Origin: CAZVXI01 sp964631295
Lineage (GTDB): Bacteria > Planctomycetota > Phycisphaerae > Phycisphaerales > SM1A02
Direction of reading: 5' to 3'
NCBI GenBank assembly: GCA_964631295.1
Contig: CAZVXI010000025.1
Location: forward strand, 1-29,331
Length of the DNA: 29,331 nt
Shown here: positions 1 to 8,721 of the stretch, piece after piece
Layout of the letters: each line of letters begins with the position of its first letter
Numbering within the stretch: position 1 is the stretch's first letter
Made by a program: the position numbers and the translations under genes
Notes under the pieces: model-generated
What the model was told of the DNA's origin: nothing
The model's database searches: none
The model's input: only the letters and a program-made list of their open reading frames with translations

Positions 1-1
1 G

Positions 2-250
2 GCCGGCCGAAGTGATCGTCTGCCTGTTGCGAGCGTTTCGTTCCTCGGCGCGAAATCGAACCGTCTTGTCGCGTCCGGAGATGATCACAGCGAGCCGAGC
101 TTTGAGTCGGTGATGCGCACCATCTACGAAGCCGGCTATCGCGGCGATGTATATCCATCGCTTGGGATGTGGGAGTGTGCGCCGACAGGTGTGTTCGCGA
201 GTTACCCGTATCCGGAAGCGCTCGATGCGATGCGGCGTGGCGGGTTCTGA
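2..250 (+). CDS. C-terminal end of an unrecognised protein (5' truncated by window edge)
   Basis: An open frame runs from the window edge to a TGA at 248-250 and gives about 82 residues ending in DAMRRGGF. The segment has protein-like composition, for example YEAGYRGDVYPSLGMWECAP, and shows no stop in this frame. I do not recognise the family, and nothing here suggests a catalytic motif or membrane segment. The gene converges on the pyruvate dehydrogenase operon, whose last stop codon lies 50 bases downstream. The start and most of the protein lie outside the window, so function cannot be inferred. Confidence 0.6.
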   Translation, partial: AGRSDRLPVASVSFLGAKSNRLVASGDDHSEPSFESVMRTIYEAGYRGDVYPSLGMWECAPTGVFASYPYPEALDAMRRGGF

Positions 251-300
251 TGCGCGTTGGCGGATGCGTCTCGCAGCCGACTCGACAGCATGACAGTTCG

Positions 301-1734
301 TCACACGAGCATCATCTCGGGATTCTCGATGTACTCGCGCATTGTCTGCAGGTACCTGGCTGCCATCGCGCCATCTATAACCCGATGATCATTGCTGAGT
401 GTCGCGCTGATTTCGTGACCAACCGTCAGTTCCCCGTCGCGCACGACCGGCTTTTCGACCGCTGCACCGACCGCGAGGATGGCTGAGTTCGGCGGATTGA
501 TGATCGCCGTGAAGTTGTCCACGCCGAACATACCAAGGTTGGAAATGGTGAACGTGGAATCACTCATTTCCTCGATAGTGAGCCCTTTGGTGCGCGCCTT
601 CTCGGCAAGCAACTTCGTTTCGTGCGAGATTTCTCGAAGCGATCGACGATCCGCATCGTGCAGTGTTGCGACGACCAGCCCCCCACCACGTTCACGTGGC
701 AGAGATACTGCAACACCAATGTTCACGCGGCCGTGAATGCGAATGCTGTCTTCATTCCATGATGCGTTGAACTCAGGGTGCTCGTACATCGACAGCGCTG
801 CTGCGCGGACGAGAAAGTCATTCACGGAAAGTTTGACGCCCTGCTTCTCCAGTTTCGCGTTCAGGTCCTTGCGAAGCTTCAGGAGCGGATCAGCGTTGAA
901 CGTGACAGTGACCTGGTAATGCGGCACTGTCGTCTTTGATTCGATGAGTCGTTTCGCGATCGTCTGCCGCATGTTCGAGAGCGGAACGATCTGATCCTGC
1001 AGCCCCCATTCAGTTGTGGCGAGTTCGGCAGTTTGCTGCGCTTCGACACGCGTTGCCTCAACGACTGCCGGTTCGGCCCGCGTCATCTGCTGCGCGCCCG
1101 GTGCGACGGCTGCCCGCGTTTCTTCGCCAGCATCAATTGCCTGCTGAACATCTCGCTTGATGATCCGCCCGGAGGGGCCCGACCCGTTCAACTGATGCAC
1201 ATCAATATCGTGTTCGTCAGCCATGCGCCGCGCAACAGGCGTGATAAGTAACCGGCCGCCTCGCCCGCCGGTCCGGGTATCATCCCCGACAGAATCGCGA
1301 CGCTCGCGCTGGGTGGTTGCTGTGTCCCGTATCGGCTTCGATGACGTATCTGCACCTGTCGCGGATTTCGTGCCCTGGGTGTCATCATCAGCTGATGCAG
1401 ATTTCGATGTATCAACCTCGCCGTTGTCGTCATCCGACTGAGTGGACTTCTTCCCGTTGGATGCCGCCTTGCCTTTGACCTCGTCGACGTCGTCGTCTTC
1501 CTCGGCAAGAAGCGCGATTACGGTGCCGATGTCCACCGTGTCACCCTCTGATGCGAGGATCTGGGCGATGGTCCCGTCGTCGAACACCTGCATTTCCATC
1601 GTCGCCTTGTCAGTTTCGATGTCAGCAATGACATCGCCGGAGGAGACCTCATCACCTTCGCTCACGTTCCACTTGATGACAGTGCCGGACTCCATCGTGT
1701 CGGAAAGGCGCGGCATGGTGATTTCGATCGGCAT
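301..1734 (-). CDS. pdhC: Pyruvate dehydrogenase E2, dihydrolipoamide acetyltransferase
   Basis: This is the 477-residue core enzyme of the pyruvate dehydrogenase complex, which moves the acetyl group from lipoamide to CoA in the cytoplasm. A single lipoyl domain spans about residues 1-78, with the lipoylated lysine in ETDKATMEM (K43). A long linker rich in Asp, Ser and Thr follows (about 80-160). The peripheral subunit-binding domain is at about 162-202 (LLITPVARRMA...GRIIKRDV). The acetyltransferase domain covers about 248-477 and ends with the active-site motif DHRVIDG (H450, D454). It is the last gene of the operon, 16 bases after the E1-beta stop, so it is almost certainly co-transcribed. 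A branched-chain 2-oxoacid E2 is the main alternative, but the E1 partners favour pyruvate. No lpd (E3) gene is in the window. Confidence 0.95.
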   Translation of the reverse strand: MPIEITMPRLSDTMESGTVIKWNVSEGDEVSSGDVIADIETDKATMEMQVFDDGTIAQILASEGDTVDIGTVIALLAEEDDDVDEVKGKAASNGKKSTQSDDDNGEVDTSKSASADDDTQGTKSATGADTSSKPIRDTATTQRERRDSVGDDTRTGGRGGRLLITPVARRMADEHDIDVHQLNGSGPSGRIIKRDVQQAIDAGEETRAAVAPGAQQMTRAEPAVVEATRVEAQQTAELATTEWGLQDQIVPLSNMRQTIAKRLIESKTTVPHYQVTVTFNADPLLKLRKDLNAKLEKQGVKLSVNDFLVRAAALSMYEHPEFNASWNEDSIRIHGRVNIGVAVSLPRERGGGLVVATLHDADRRSLREISHETKLLAEKARTKGLTIEEMSDSTFTISNLGMFGVDNFTAIINPPNSAILAVGAAVEKPVVRDGELTVGHEISATLSNDHRVIDGAMAARYLQTMREYIENPEMMLV

Positions 1735-1750
1735 GGCAGCGGTCGCTCAA

Positions 1751-2731
1751 TCAGGCGTTGTAGGTTGCGCTGCGAACGGCTTCGCAGACTTTCCGGGTGT
1801 TTGGCAGATATGCCTGCTCAAGGTTGTAGGCGTATGGCGTGGGAACATCATCGCTGTGCACGCGATGCACGTGATTGTCCAGATAATCAAAGCAGATGTT
1901 GTGCAACTGACTGGCGATCTCCGAACCCGGCGAGCCGAAAGACCAACTCTGGTCGACCACCACGCAGTAGTTTGTCTTTTTCACAGATTCTGCGATCGTG
2001 TCGATGTCGAGCGGGCGAATGGTACGACCGTCGATGACTTCACAGTCGATTCCTTCTTCTGCGAGTTGCTCTGCAGCTTCAAGGCAGAAGTGCAAGGGAC
2101 GGCCGAAGCCCACGATTGTGCAGTCGCTCCCCTCGCGGCGAACCAGCGCTTCGCCGAACGCAATGGTGTATTCTTCTTCCGGTACTTCACCCATTGTGGA
2201 AAGCAGGCGTTCAGACTCGAGAAAAAACACCGGGTCATCATCGCGAATGGCTGTCTTCAGAAGTCCCTTCGCATCGTACGGCGTGTACGGAATCGCGATC
2301 TTCATGCCAGGCACATTGGAGTACATGCCCTCAACGCTCCATGAGTGCGTCGAGCCAAGTTGCCCGCCGGCACCATCATTCCCACGGAACACGATCGGGC
2401 AGCCGAACTGACCGCCGGACATGTAAAGCATCTTCGGCGCGTTATTAAGAATCTGGTCAGCGGCAACCAGGGAGAATGACCAACTCATAAACTCGATGAT
2501 CGGCCGCAGCCCGATCATGGCCGCCCCGATGCCGATGCCGGCAAAGCCACCCTCGGAGATGGGTGTATCAACGACGCGCCGCTCGCCGAACTCGTCGAGC
2601 ATCCCGCGTGACACCTTGTACGCGCCGTTGTATTGCGCGACTTCCTCTCCCATGAGGAACACGCGCTCGTCACGGCGCATCTCCTCGCTCATTGCCTCGT
2701 TCAACGCGTCTCGAAACTCAATCTCACGCAT
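1751..2731 (-). CDS. pdhB: Pyruvate dehydrogenase E1 component, beta subunit
   Basis: The 326-residue protein is a full-length E1-beta, which with E1-alpha forms the thiamine-diphosphate-dependent decarboxylase of the complex. Typical blocks are seen: MGEEVAQYNGAYKVSRGM near residue 27, DTPISEGGFAGIGIGAAM with the conserved cofactor-contacting glutamate E60, and GSTHSWSVEGMYSNVPGMK with H129. The PYDAKGLLKTAIRDDDPVFFLE block follows, and the C-terminal transketolase domain is complete. It lies 54 bases after the E1-alpha stop and 16 bases before E2 on the same strand. The E1-alpha/E1-beta/E2 order is that of alpha2beta2-type complexes, not of the single-chain E1 (AceE) type. Confidence 0.95.
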   Translation of the reverse strand: MREIEFRDALNEAMSEEMRRDERVFLMGEEVAQYNGAYKVSRGMLDEFGERRVVDTPISEGGFAGIGIGAAMIGLRPIIEFMSWSFSLVAADQILNNAPKMLYMSGGQFGCPIVFRGNDGAGGQLGSTHSWSVEGMYSNVPGMKIAIPYTPYDAKGLLKTAIRDDDPVFFLESERLLSTMGEVPEEEYTIAFGEALVRREGSDCTIVGFGRPLHFCLEAAEQLAEEGIDCEVIDGRTIRPLDIDTIAESVKKTNYCVVVDQSWSFGSPGSEIASQLHNICFDYLDNHVHRVHSDDVPTPYAYNLEQAYLPNTRKVCEAVRSATYNA

Positions 2732-2785
2732 GACTTTGCTCGATGCTCTTTCGTATTCGTTCGCTCGTGTCGCGTCGTCACGCGG

Positions 2786-3892
2786 TCAGGCGTTGTTCTG
2801 TTCATCATCCAGCATGGATGGCAACGATGATCCAGTGTACCGCCCCATCTTCTCAACGTACACATCGTGATACAACTCGTCGAGATCCGGCTCTGGCGAC
2901 TGCTCTGCAAATTCCATCGAGCCGCGTACGATCTTTTTAATTTCTTTGTTCATCTTCTTGAAGTCATCTTCGCTGAAATCGCGATTGTCCTGCAGATATG
3001 ATCGCAGCCGCTCGATTGGGTCACGCTCTTCCCATTGCTGCTCCTCATCCTTCGTGCGGTACTTGCGCGGGTCCGACATCGAGTGGCCCTTGTACCGGTA
3101 AGTCTGTAAGTCGACCAAGGCAGGCCGGGAGTTTTCACGAGACTTGTCAACAATCGGCTTCATCGCATCGTAAATGGCCATGACATCCATGCCGTCTTTG
3201 ATCGTGTGGCCATCAATCTCGTACGCATCCGCCTTGCCCGCGATGTCATGCGCGAGCGTGGTTCCGCGGCTGATTGCAGTCCCCATCGAGTACCCGTTGT
3301 TCTCAACAATGTAGATCACGGGTACGTCGAACAGACCCGCGAGGTTGAGCGCTTCATGGAACGCGCCCTGATTGAGTGCGCCATCCCCGAGGAAGCACAA
3401 TGTGACCTTTGACGACGTACCACCGTTGATGACTTCGTCGATGTACTTGTTCGCAAACGCAAGCCCGGCACCAACGGGGGTGTGCGCGCCGACGATGCCA
3501 TGCCCGCCGAACAGATTGTTCGACTTGTCGAACATGTGCATGGAGCCGCCCTTGCCCTTGGCGCAGCCGTCGATCTTCCCGTACATCTCCGCCATACAGT
3601 GCTTTGGATCCATGCCCACAGCAAGCGCGTGACCGTGATCGCGATACGCCGTGATGATGGGGTCGCCCTTCTTCACCGCAGCGACGCAACCCACCGCGAC
3701 CGCTTCCTGTCCGATGTACACATGGCAGAAACCGCCGATCTTCTTGTTCTGATAGGCCTGCATTGTGCGGACCTCGAACTCGCGGATCAGCAGCATGTCT
3801 CGCAGCCAGTCGACGAGTGTGTCGTCAGGCAGATCCGCTGCGAGCGACTTGTTCTTCTCAACATCCTGCTCGGGTGCTGTTGTGGTCGTCAT
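2786..3892 (-). CDS. pdhA: Pyruvate dehydrogenase E1 component, alpha subunit
   Basis: The enzyme is 368 residues when read from the ATG at 3890-3892. I chose this start because GAGG lies a few bases upstream and the extra 83 residues of the longer frame look non-coding. The thiamine-diphosphate motif begins at GDGALNQGAF and ends at VENN. The substrate-side block GKGGSMHMFDKSNNLFGGHG and the loop YRYKGHSMSDPRKYR are both present. It is first in the pdhA-pdhB-pdhC operon, with a 218-base leader that separates it from the upstream barrel gene. I saw no convincing promoter in that leader. The protein commits pyruvate to acetyl-CoA together with PdhB. Acetoin dehydrogenase E1 is a close relative and cannot be fully excluded from sequence alone. 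Confidence 0.94.
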   Translation of the reverse strand: MTTTTAPEQDVEKNKSLAADLPDDTLVDWLRDMLLIREFEVRTMQAYQNKKIGGFCHVYIGQEAVAVGCVAAVKKGDPIITAYRDHGHALAVGMDPKHCMAEMYGKIDGCAKGKGGSMHMFDKSNNLFGGHGIVGAHTPVGAGLAFANKYIDEVINGGTSSKVTLCFLGDGALNQGAFHEALNLAGLFDVPVIYIVENNGYSMGTAISRGTTLAHDIAGKADAYEIDGHTIKDGMDVMAIYDAMKPIVDKSRENSRPALVDLQTYRYKGHSMSDPRKYRTKDEEQQWEERDPIERLRSYLQDNRDFSEDDFKKMNKEIKKIVRGSMEFAEQSPEPDLDELYHDVYVEKMGRYTGSSLPSMLDDEQNNA

Positions 3893-4110
3893 CCGGACCT
3901 CGGCTTGGGCAATGGGATCAATCAGGTCGGAAGGTATGGATCGCCCGCCCTCTCCGGGCACAATCGTCGAGCGAACACCAGATTCCTGCCGCTGGACGGC
4001 ACGAACCGCCGCAGAAATGAATAGTAGCCGATTGCCCCGCCCGAAGCGCGCCTTTCTTGCCAACCAAGCCGCGCGCCTCGGGCCTCTGCCAAAGCCCGTT
4101 CGAATCGTCG

Positions 4111-5013
4111 CTAGAACGAGAACACGACAGAGAAGGTCCACCGATAGCCGAACAGATCATCAGCATGGGTCAGCGGCGTCTCGTAGGCGGCGCGCAGTGC
4201 CCAGCGATCGGCCGGGCGAAACTCGCCGCCCAACGCCACGGTGACCACATCCTCGCCCTTGCCATTGCCGAGATTCGCCACATCCAGGCCCTGGAAGGGC
4301 AGCACCTGAGCGCCATCGTCGAGCACCGTATAGCCGTTGAACTCCACAACCGGGCTGAACCAGTCGCACAGGTGGTAGTCGGCGTGCAGGTGCCAACTCA
4401 GATGGTCAGAGTTGCCAACACCCACGTTCTTCTCATCGGCGAGGAAGACGTTGACAGTCGCGCCAAGGTGCAGGCGGCCGAACCCCTTGTTCGCCGACAG
4501 CCACAGCCGCCACTCATCGTCGTTCTGGAGAATCCTGCCGTGCCCGGTCTTCAACTCGTAGCCGAGGCCCACTGCCACGTGGAAGTCGTTTTGCCAGTCG
4601 TGGATGAAGTTGAACTTGAGCCCGGCACCGATGTCCATCAAGCCATCCGCGTCAACCGCCCCGCTGTTGAAGTCAGCGTAGCCATCCTTGTACGCGACGA
4701 ACTGGAACTCCTCGGTCAGAGCGAGTCTGAGTTGCACGGCCCCGATCCTGGCATTCCCACCGCCGATCGCGCTGGCACCGGGAAAGTCGTGGTAGACCGC
4801 CCACGCGCGGACATCGGAGGTCACGAACGAATCCTCATGGAAGTACGGCGCGGAGATCGGGTGCACGTGCCGACGCGAAGCTTCGATCGACATCGCCTCT
4901 TGATTCGATTCACCGAACAGCACGAAATCCGCATGCTGCGCTGTTGCCACCGTCGTCAGATAAACCGGTCCAGTCAATGCGAAAGTCAGCACGATTCTGT
5001 TGCGTTTCATCAT
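4111..5013 (-). CDS. Secreted, outer-membrane beta-barrel-like protein of unknown function
   Basis: The 300-residue product starts with a Sec signal peptide (MMKRNRIVLTFALTGPVYLTTVATAQ), with likely cleavage after the A-rich end. The rest alternates polar and aromatic residues in short strands (for example LKFNFIHDWQNDFHVAVGLGYEL and WRLWLSANKGFGRLHLGATVNVF). It ends in WTFSVVFSF, with the terminal phenylalanine expected of outer-membrane barrels that use the BAM machinery. A 10-14 strand barrel is plausible for this length. I see no ligand motif and do not recognise a named porin family. Two adjacent ATGs (5011-5013 and 5008-5010) are possible starts, with a GGTGG stretch upstream. It is on the same strand as pdhA but 218 bases away, so it is probably a separate unit. 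Confidence 0.8.
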   Translation of the reverse strand: MMKRNRIVLTFALTGPVYLTTVATAQHADFVLFGESNQEAMSIEASRRHVHPISAPYFHEDSFVTSDVRAWAVYHDFPGASAIGGGNARIGAVQLRLALTEEFQFVAYKDGYADFNSGAVDADGLMDIGAGLKFNFIHDWQNDFHVAVGLGYELKTGHGRILQNDDEWRLWLSANKGFGRLHLGATVNVFLADEKNVGVGNSDHLSWHLHADYHLCDWFSPVVEFNGYTVLDDGAQVLPFQGLDVANLGNGKGEDVVTVALGGEFRPADRWALRAAYETPLTHADDLFGYRWTFSVVFSF

Positions 5014-5471
5014 GTGTCACCACCATCCAGATTTCAAGGTTCCATGAAGTTCTGTGCGGCCGAGGCCAGCCCCACTGCTGAGCGACCCAACCCTTCCGCC
5101 ACGCCATCAAGCCCTGCCAGAGGCCGGATCGCCGGAGGATAGCCATCTATTCACAGATATCAAGATACGAATGTCTTTATTTCTGACGTCTGACCATCGC
5201 TTGCGGGTCGTGTGCTGCCTTCTTCGAGACTTGGTGTGGGATGCCGGCTTGTCGCGAAAACGCCGAGGGTCACGACAGACCCCGCGTGTCACACGCTGCG
5301 ATGAGGCGGCCACGGCAATCTCACGCGATCCCCCAACCGTCTCCAGCCAGTGCTGAGCTGCCCGAGTTACGGCAGTCCCAAGCCAATGAGCGTGAATTTT
5401 TCCGCGGACGCAGGCTCCCGAATCGCGGATGCGGCCTTCGCACGCCAACGCCTTCGGTCGGCATGATCAAA
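5014..5471 (-). other. Gene-poor stretch between barrel gene and tRNA-Arg
   Basis: These 458 bases hold no coding frame that I trust. The open frames present, such as 5107-5448 (-) and 5241-5480 (+), are rich in Arg, Ser and Cys with no recognisable motif and no ribosome binding site. The end next to 5013 should carry the promoter of the barrel gene, and an AT-richer patch lies at about 5146-5190. No tRNA, repeat or clear terminator was seen apart from the tRNA that follows. Confidence 0.5.
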
Positions 5472-5545
<74 letters not shown>

Positions 5546-5586
5546 AGATTTCGAGCCGCGTATCGTACCGCCCCCCAGCGGCTTCA

Positions 5587-5805
5587 TCAAACAGCTCGAG
5601 ACAGTCGCGAGAACCAGCCGAACAGACCACCCGCGGTGAGCCAGCGGGCGATCGACAGGACTGCGGGCACGGTCGGTACGACAAAGATGTCGGTACGCGC
5701 GAACGGCATTGCCCACGCGGCCATGAATGAGCCCCGTGGGAACAATGCCTTGCTCACTGTCTTTCGTGTCGTGATGCACCCCATTGCTGCGCAACCGTTA
5801 TTCAT
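5587..5805 (-). CDS. Possible small protein overlapping the end of the alcohol dehydrogenase gene (doubtful)
   Basis: A 72-codon frame begins with ATG at 5803-5805, so that it overlaps the TAA of the dehydrogenase gene at 5798-5800, and runs to a TGA at 5587-5589. The overlap would allow translational coupling. The product is moderately hydrophobic in its second half (FVVPTVPAVLSIARWLTAGGLFGWF), which could form one membrane segment. There is no homology that I recognise, and the frame lies just upstream of tRNA-Arg on the same strand. It may equally be chance. Confidence 0.2.
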   Translation of the reverse strand: MNNGCAAMGCITTRKTVSKALFPRGSFMAAWAMPFARTDIFVVPTVPAVLSIARWLTAGGLFGWFSRLSRAV

Positions 5806-6814
5806 TGCTGATTCGCAGTACCTTGGCGCCGCGAATATCACCCGCACGCAGTTCGCGCAAGGCACGGTTGGCATCCTGCATGGCATACACCTCGACCTGC
5901 GGTTGAATCTTCGCATCCACCGCGGCTGTCAGGAATCCATTGATATCACTCGCCGTCACGTTCGCGACGGTCTTGATTTCCTTTTCGTACCACAGGTGTT
6001 GCGCGTAATCGATTTCCGCCATCAGGTGTTTGTCATGATCTTCCTTCCGAATTGCGTTGATCACGAGTCGACCGCCACGCTTCAGGACTCGCAACGCCGC
6101 AAGTACCGGCAGCCAGGCAGGCGTGGTGTCGATGATTGCATGCGGCGATTGCGGCGGTGTATCCTGCGTATCCCCCGCCCAGCGTGCGCCAAGATTGCGC
6201 GCAAAAACACGTTCCTTCTCGCTGCGCGCAAACACATAGACGTCTGAACTCGGATAGAGATGCCGCGCAATCTGGAGCACAAGGTGGCCCGAGCCGCCGA
6301 ATCCTGTCAGGCCGAGCACGTCACCATTGCTGATCCCAGCCAGTCGAAGTGCTCGATACCCCACACCCCCTGCGCACAGGAGCGGCGCAGCCTGTTCGTC
6401 GCTGAAGAAGTCCGGAATGCGATACGCGTATCGCTCCGGCACGGTCATGTACTGAGCATATCCGCCGTTCACATCGCGGCCGGTCGCGCAGAATGCCTCG
6501 CTGATATTCTCCATTTCACCGCCAGATGAGTGATGAATCCAGCCAACTCCCACGCGATCTCCAATCGCGTGCAGCGACACCCCGGCGCCACGCTGCTCGA
6601 CGACGCCAACGACCTCGTGCCCGGGCACGATCGGCAGATTCGGAGGCGGCGTCCGACCCTCGATTTCGTCAAGTTCCGTGTGGCATACCCCGCACACACC
6701 GACGCGAATCAGAACCTCGCCGGCACGGGGTTTCGGTGTCGCTATATCTTCAAGCGACAGAGGCTCAGGCTGATCATCGAGCGATGCGATCTTGTGCAGA
6801 ACCATGGCACGCAT
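5798..6814 (-). CDS. Zinc-dependent alcohol dehydrogenase (MDR family, CAD2/AdhA-like)
   Basis: This 338-residue protein is a medium-chain NAD(P)-dependent alcohol dehydrogenase. The catalytic-zinc ligands are visible: C44 in CGVCHTEL, H66 with E67 in PGHEVVG, and C147 in PLLCAGGVGYRAL. The nucleotide-binding turn is GFGGSGHL near residue 171. The oddity is the structural-zinc lobe. Where relatives carry four closely spaced cysteines, this protein has WIHHSSGGEMENISEAFC, with none of the four at the expected spacing and only C109 nearby. The lobe is also a few residues shorter. Its fold and catalytic site otherwise look intact, so I expect an active enzyme without structural zinc. It is transcribed away from the neighbouring 6908 gene, with 93 bases between. 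The substrate is unknown. Confidence 0.9.
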   Translation of the reverse strand: MRAMVLHKIASLDDQPEPLSLEDIATPKPRAGEVLIRVGVCGVCHTELDEIEGRTPPPNLPIVPGHEVVGVVEQRGAGVSLHAIGDRVGVGWIHHSSGGEMENISEAFCATGRDVNGGYAQYMTVPERYAYRIPDFFSDEQAAPLLCAGGVGYRALRLAGISNGDVLGLTGFGGSGHLVLQIARHLYPSSDVYVFARSEKERVFARNLGARWAGDTQDTPPQSPHAIIDTTPAWLPVLAALRVLKRGGRLVINAIRKEDHDKHLMAEIDYAQHLWYEKEIKTVANVTASDINGFLTAAVDAKIQPQVEVYAMQDANRALRELRAGDIRGAKVLRISNE

Positions 6815-6907
6815 GCGCGGAGTGTACGCGAATCACGATTGGAGCGAAACAGTGATCACGAATCATGCACTGCCGACCCAATGCTGCTCAATCATTAGGA
6901 TGGTTTC

Positions 6908-7669
6908 ATGCGGGTCGCGATTATGCGCGAAGTGAGTGATGCGATCAGTTCCTGCGAACTGACACATGTCGATCGCTCGCCTGTTGATCTTGACTGCGCA
7001 CGATCGCAGCATGAAGCCTGCCACAATCTCCTTGAATTGCACGGCTGGTCGACAGTGATGTTGCCTGCTTCGTCGGACCAGCCCGATTGTGTGTTCATCG
7101 AGGATACTGCCGTGGTCCTCGACGATTTCGCAATCATCTGCCGGCCCGGCGCGCTATCACGCCGCGCGGAGGTGCAGACGGTCGAAACGGCGCTTGCGGA
7201 GTTCCTGCCACTCGACCACATCAAGCCGCCCGGCACGATCGACGGGGGGGATGTGCTGGTCATGGGTCGCGATATCTGTATCGGGCGGACGGCTCGCACG
7301 AACGATGCAGGCATTTCGCAGTTCACGTCAATTGCTGAGCGACACGGTTATCGCGTACAGATTCTTGAACCTCGTGGATGTCTGCACCTCAAGACTGGCG
7401 TCTGCGCTGCAGGAGACGCCACGCTGCTTGCCAACCCGGAGTGGATCAACACGAGTTCGCTTGGCCGGGAAGTCATCTCGGTCGATCCAACCGAGCCGTT
7501 TGCTGCCAATGTGCTCGATCTCGGCGACTGCGTCCTCGTGCCGGAACATCACCCGAAGATGGCCGCATCGCTTCGCGCGATTGATATCACTGTCGTCACA
7601 CTGCCAGCCGATGAACTCGCGAAGGCAGAAGGTGGCCTGACGTGCTGCTCACTGCTGGTTCGAGGATGA
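6908..7669 (+). CDS. ddaH: Dimethylarginine dimethylaminohydrolase-like amidinotransferase-fold enzyme
   Basis: The 253-residue protein has the five-bladed pentein fold motifs of DDAH and arginine deiminase: CVFIEDTAVV (residues 61-70), GTIDGGDVL (109-117), the catalytic histidine in GCLHLKTGVC (H160), and the C-terminal nucleophile in EGGLTCCSLL, most likely C246. The length matches bacterial DDAH (about 250), not arginine deiminase (about 400). DDAH hydrolyses N-omega-methylated arginines to citrulline and methylamines in the cytoplasm. The TTAGGA sequence just upstream of the ATG supports the start. The gene converges on the cytochrome peroxidase gene and overlaps it by 21 bases at the 3' ends. 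A related hydrolase with another guanidino substrate is possible. Confidence 0.87.
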   Translation: MRVAIMREVSDAISSCELTHVDRSPVDLDCARSQHEACHNLLELHGWSTVMLPASSDQPDCVFIEDTAVVLDDFAIICRPGALSRRAEVQTVETALAEFLPLDHIKPPGTIDGGDVLVMGRDICIGRTARTNDAGISQFTSIAERHGYRVQILEPRGCLHLKTGVCAAGDATLLANPEWINTSSLGREVISVDPTEPFAANVLDLGDCVLVPEHHPKMAASLRAIDITVVTLPADELAKAEGGLTCCSLLVRG

Positions 7670-8710
7670 ATCCACTTCCGTGTCGCTCGATGCAGCACGC
7701 TCTCGCGACGCCGATCTGAGAAACGCGACGAGGAGATCGATCTCGCGTTCTGTCAGATTCAATGGTTCCATGACCTCATCAAGATGCGGATTCTCGCCAC
7801 CACCATCATTGTAAAACTCAACAACTTCGCGCAATGTCGTTGCTGATCCGTCATGGAAGTATGGCGGGGTTTCCAGCAGCGCGCGCAGAGTCGGCGTCTT
7901 CAATGCGCCGGTATCTTCGACGTTGCCGGTCTGCCGTTCACGGCCCGGGCGAGCAACACCATCGACAACGCCGACACCGGTGTTGTGGAACTGCTCGTCG
8001 GAGAGGTTAAAGCCGTTGTGACACTTCCAGCAGTTCGCGGTACTCTGAAAAATCCACATGCCTGCTCGCTCATCGCTCGACATCGCGAGAATGTCGCCAG
8101 CGCGAAACTGATCGAAGGCTGTGTCGCCATAGGTCAGGCGGCGCACAAACGCAGCGATCGCCTTGGCGAGCGTATCGCGTGTGGGCGGTTCGCCATAGGC
8201 ATCACGAAACAGAGCCGGATACTCCGGATGGCTGCGCAACCGATGCAACGCTTCGTCGATCGTCAGGCCCATCTCCTGTTCATGCTCGATGGGCATGAGT
8301 GCCTGGTCCTCGAGTGAGTTGAACTGGCCATCCCACATATGCGAGTTGCCGAACGCGCGATTGAACAACGTTGGCGCATGCCGTTCGAGCATGCCTCCAC
8401 CGATCGCGGGCGGCTTCGGATCAGGTGATGCAAAGCCATGTTCCGGCTGATGACAGGTCGCACAAGCACGATCGTGACTCGCAGAGAGAATCGGGTCGAA
8501 GAACAGCCTGCGCCCAAGCTGCACTGATCCATGAGAGAAAGGATTGTCTGCCGGTGCGGGGATCTGTTCCGGCACGCCCAGCGGCACGCGCCACAGATCG
8601 GCGGTGTTGATCGTGTCGCTGGGGACATCATCATGCACAAGTGACGCACCCAGAGAGACAGCGCCTCCCGTCGCGATCACAATGATTGCGGTAACACATC
8701 GCGGCTGCAT
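7649..8710 (-). CDS. Di-haem cytochrome c peroxidase (CcpA/MauG family), exported
   Basis: The 353-residue protein begins with a hydrophobic export signal (VTAIIVIATGGAVSLGASL) and carries two c-type haem sites, CATCH at residues 83-87 and CWKCH at 227-231. This is the spacing expected of bacterial di-haem peroxidases. The family block KTPTLRALLETPPYFHDGSATTLREVVEFYNDGG is at about 271-304. It should act in the periplasm, reducing hydrogen peroxide with electrons from small cytochromes. MauG-type oxidases share this architecture, so the exact substrate is open. It lies 79 bases downstream of the probable selenoprotein on the same strand, and the two may share a peroxide or thiol role. Its 3' end overlaps the convergent ddaH-like gene. 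Confidence 0.92.
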   Translation of the reverse strand: MQPRCVTAIIVIATGGAVSLGASLVHDDVPSDTINTADLWRVPLGVPEQIPAPADNPFSHGSVQLGRRLFFDPILSASHDRACATCHQPEHGFASPDPKPPAIGGGMLERHAPTLFNRAFGNSHMWDGQFNSLEDQALMPIEHEQEMGLTIDEALHRLRSHPEYPALFRDAYGEPPTRDTLAKAIAAFVRRLTYGDTAFDQFRAGDILAMSSDERAGMWIFQSTANCWKCHNGFNLSDEQFHNTGVGVVDGVARPGRERQTGNVEDTGALKTPTLRALLETPPYFHDGSATTLREVVEFYNDGGGENPHLDEVMEPLNLTEREIDLLVAFLRSASRERAASSDTEVDSSSNQQ

Positions 8711-8721
8711 GGCGACACTCC

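Noticed and set aside
1442..2344. Long plus-strand open frame (300 codons) across pdhC/pdhB
   Set aside because: It is antisense to two certain genes, crosses their junction, and its product has no recognisable motif; high GC explains such frames.
4057..5142. 361-codon plus-strand open frame opposite the barrel gene
   Set aside because: The minus strand encodes a protein with a signal peptide and a barrel-type C-terminus; the plus-strand product has neither motif nor start signal.
5107..5448. 113-codon minus-strand open frame upstream of the barrel gene
   Set aside because: Arg/Ser-rich product without motif; looks like chance in a GC-rich gap.
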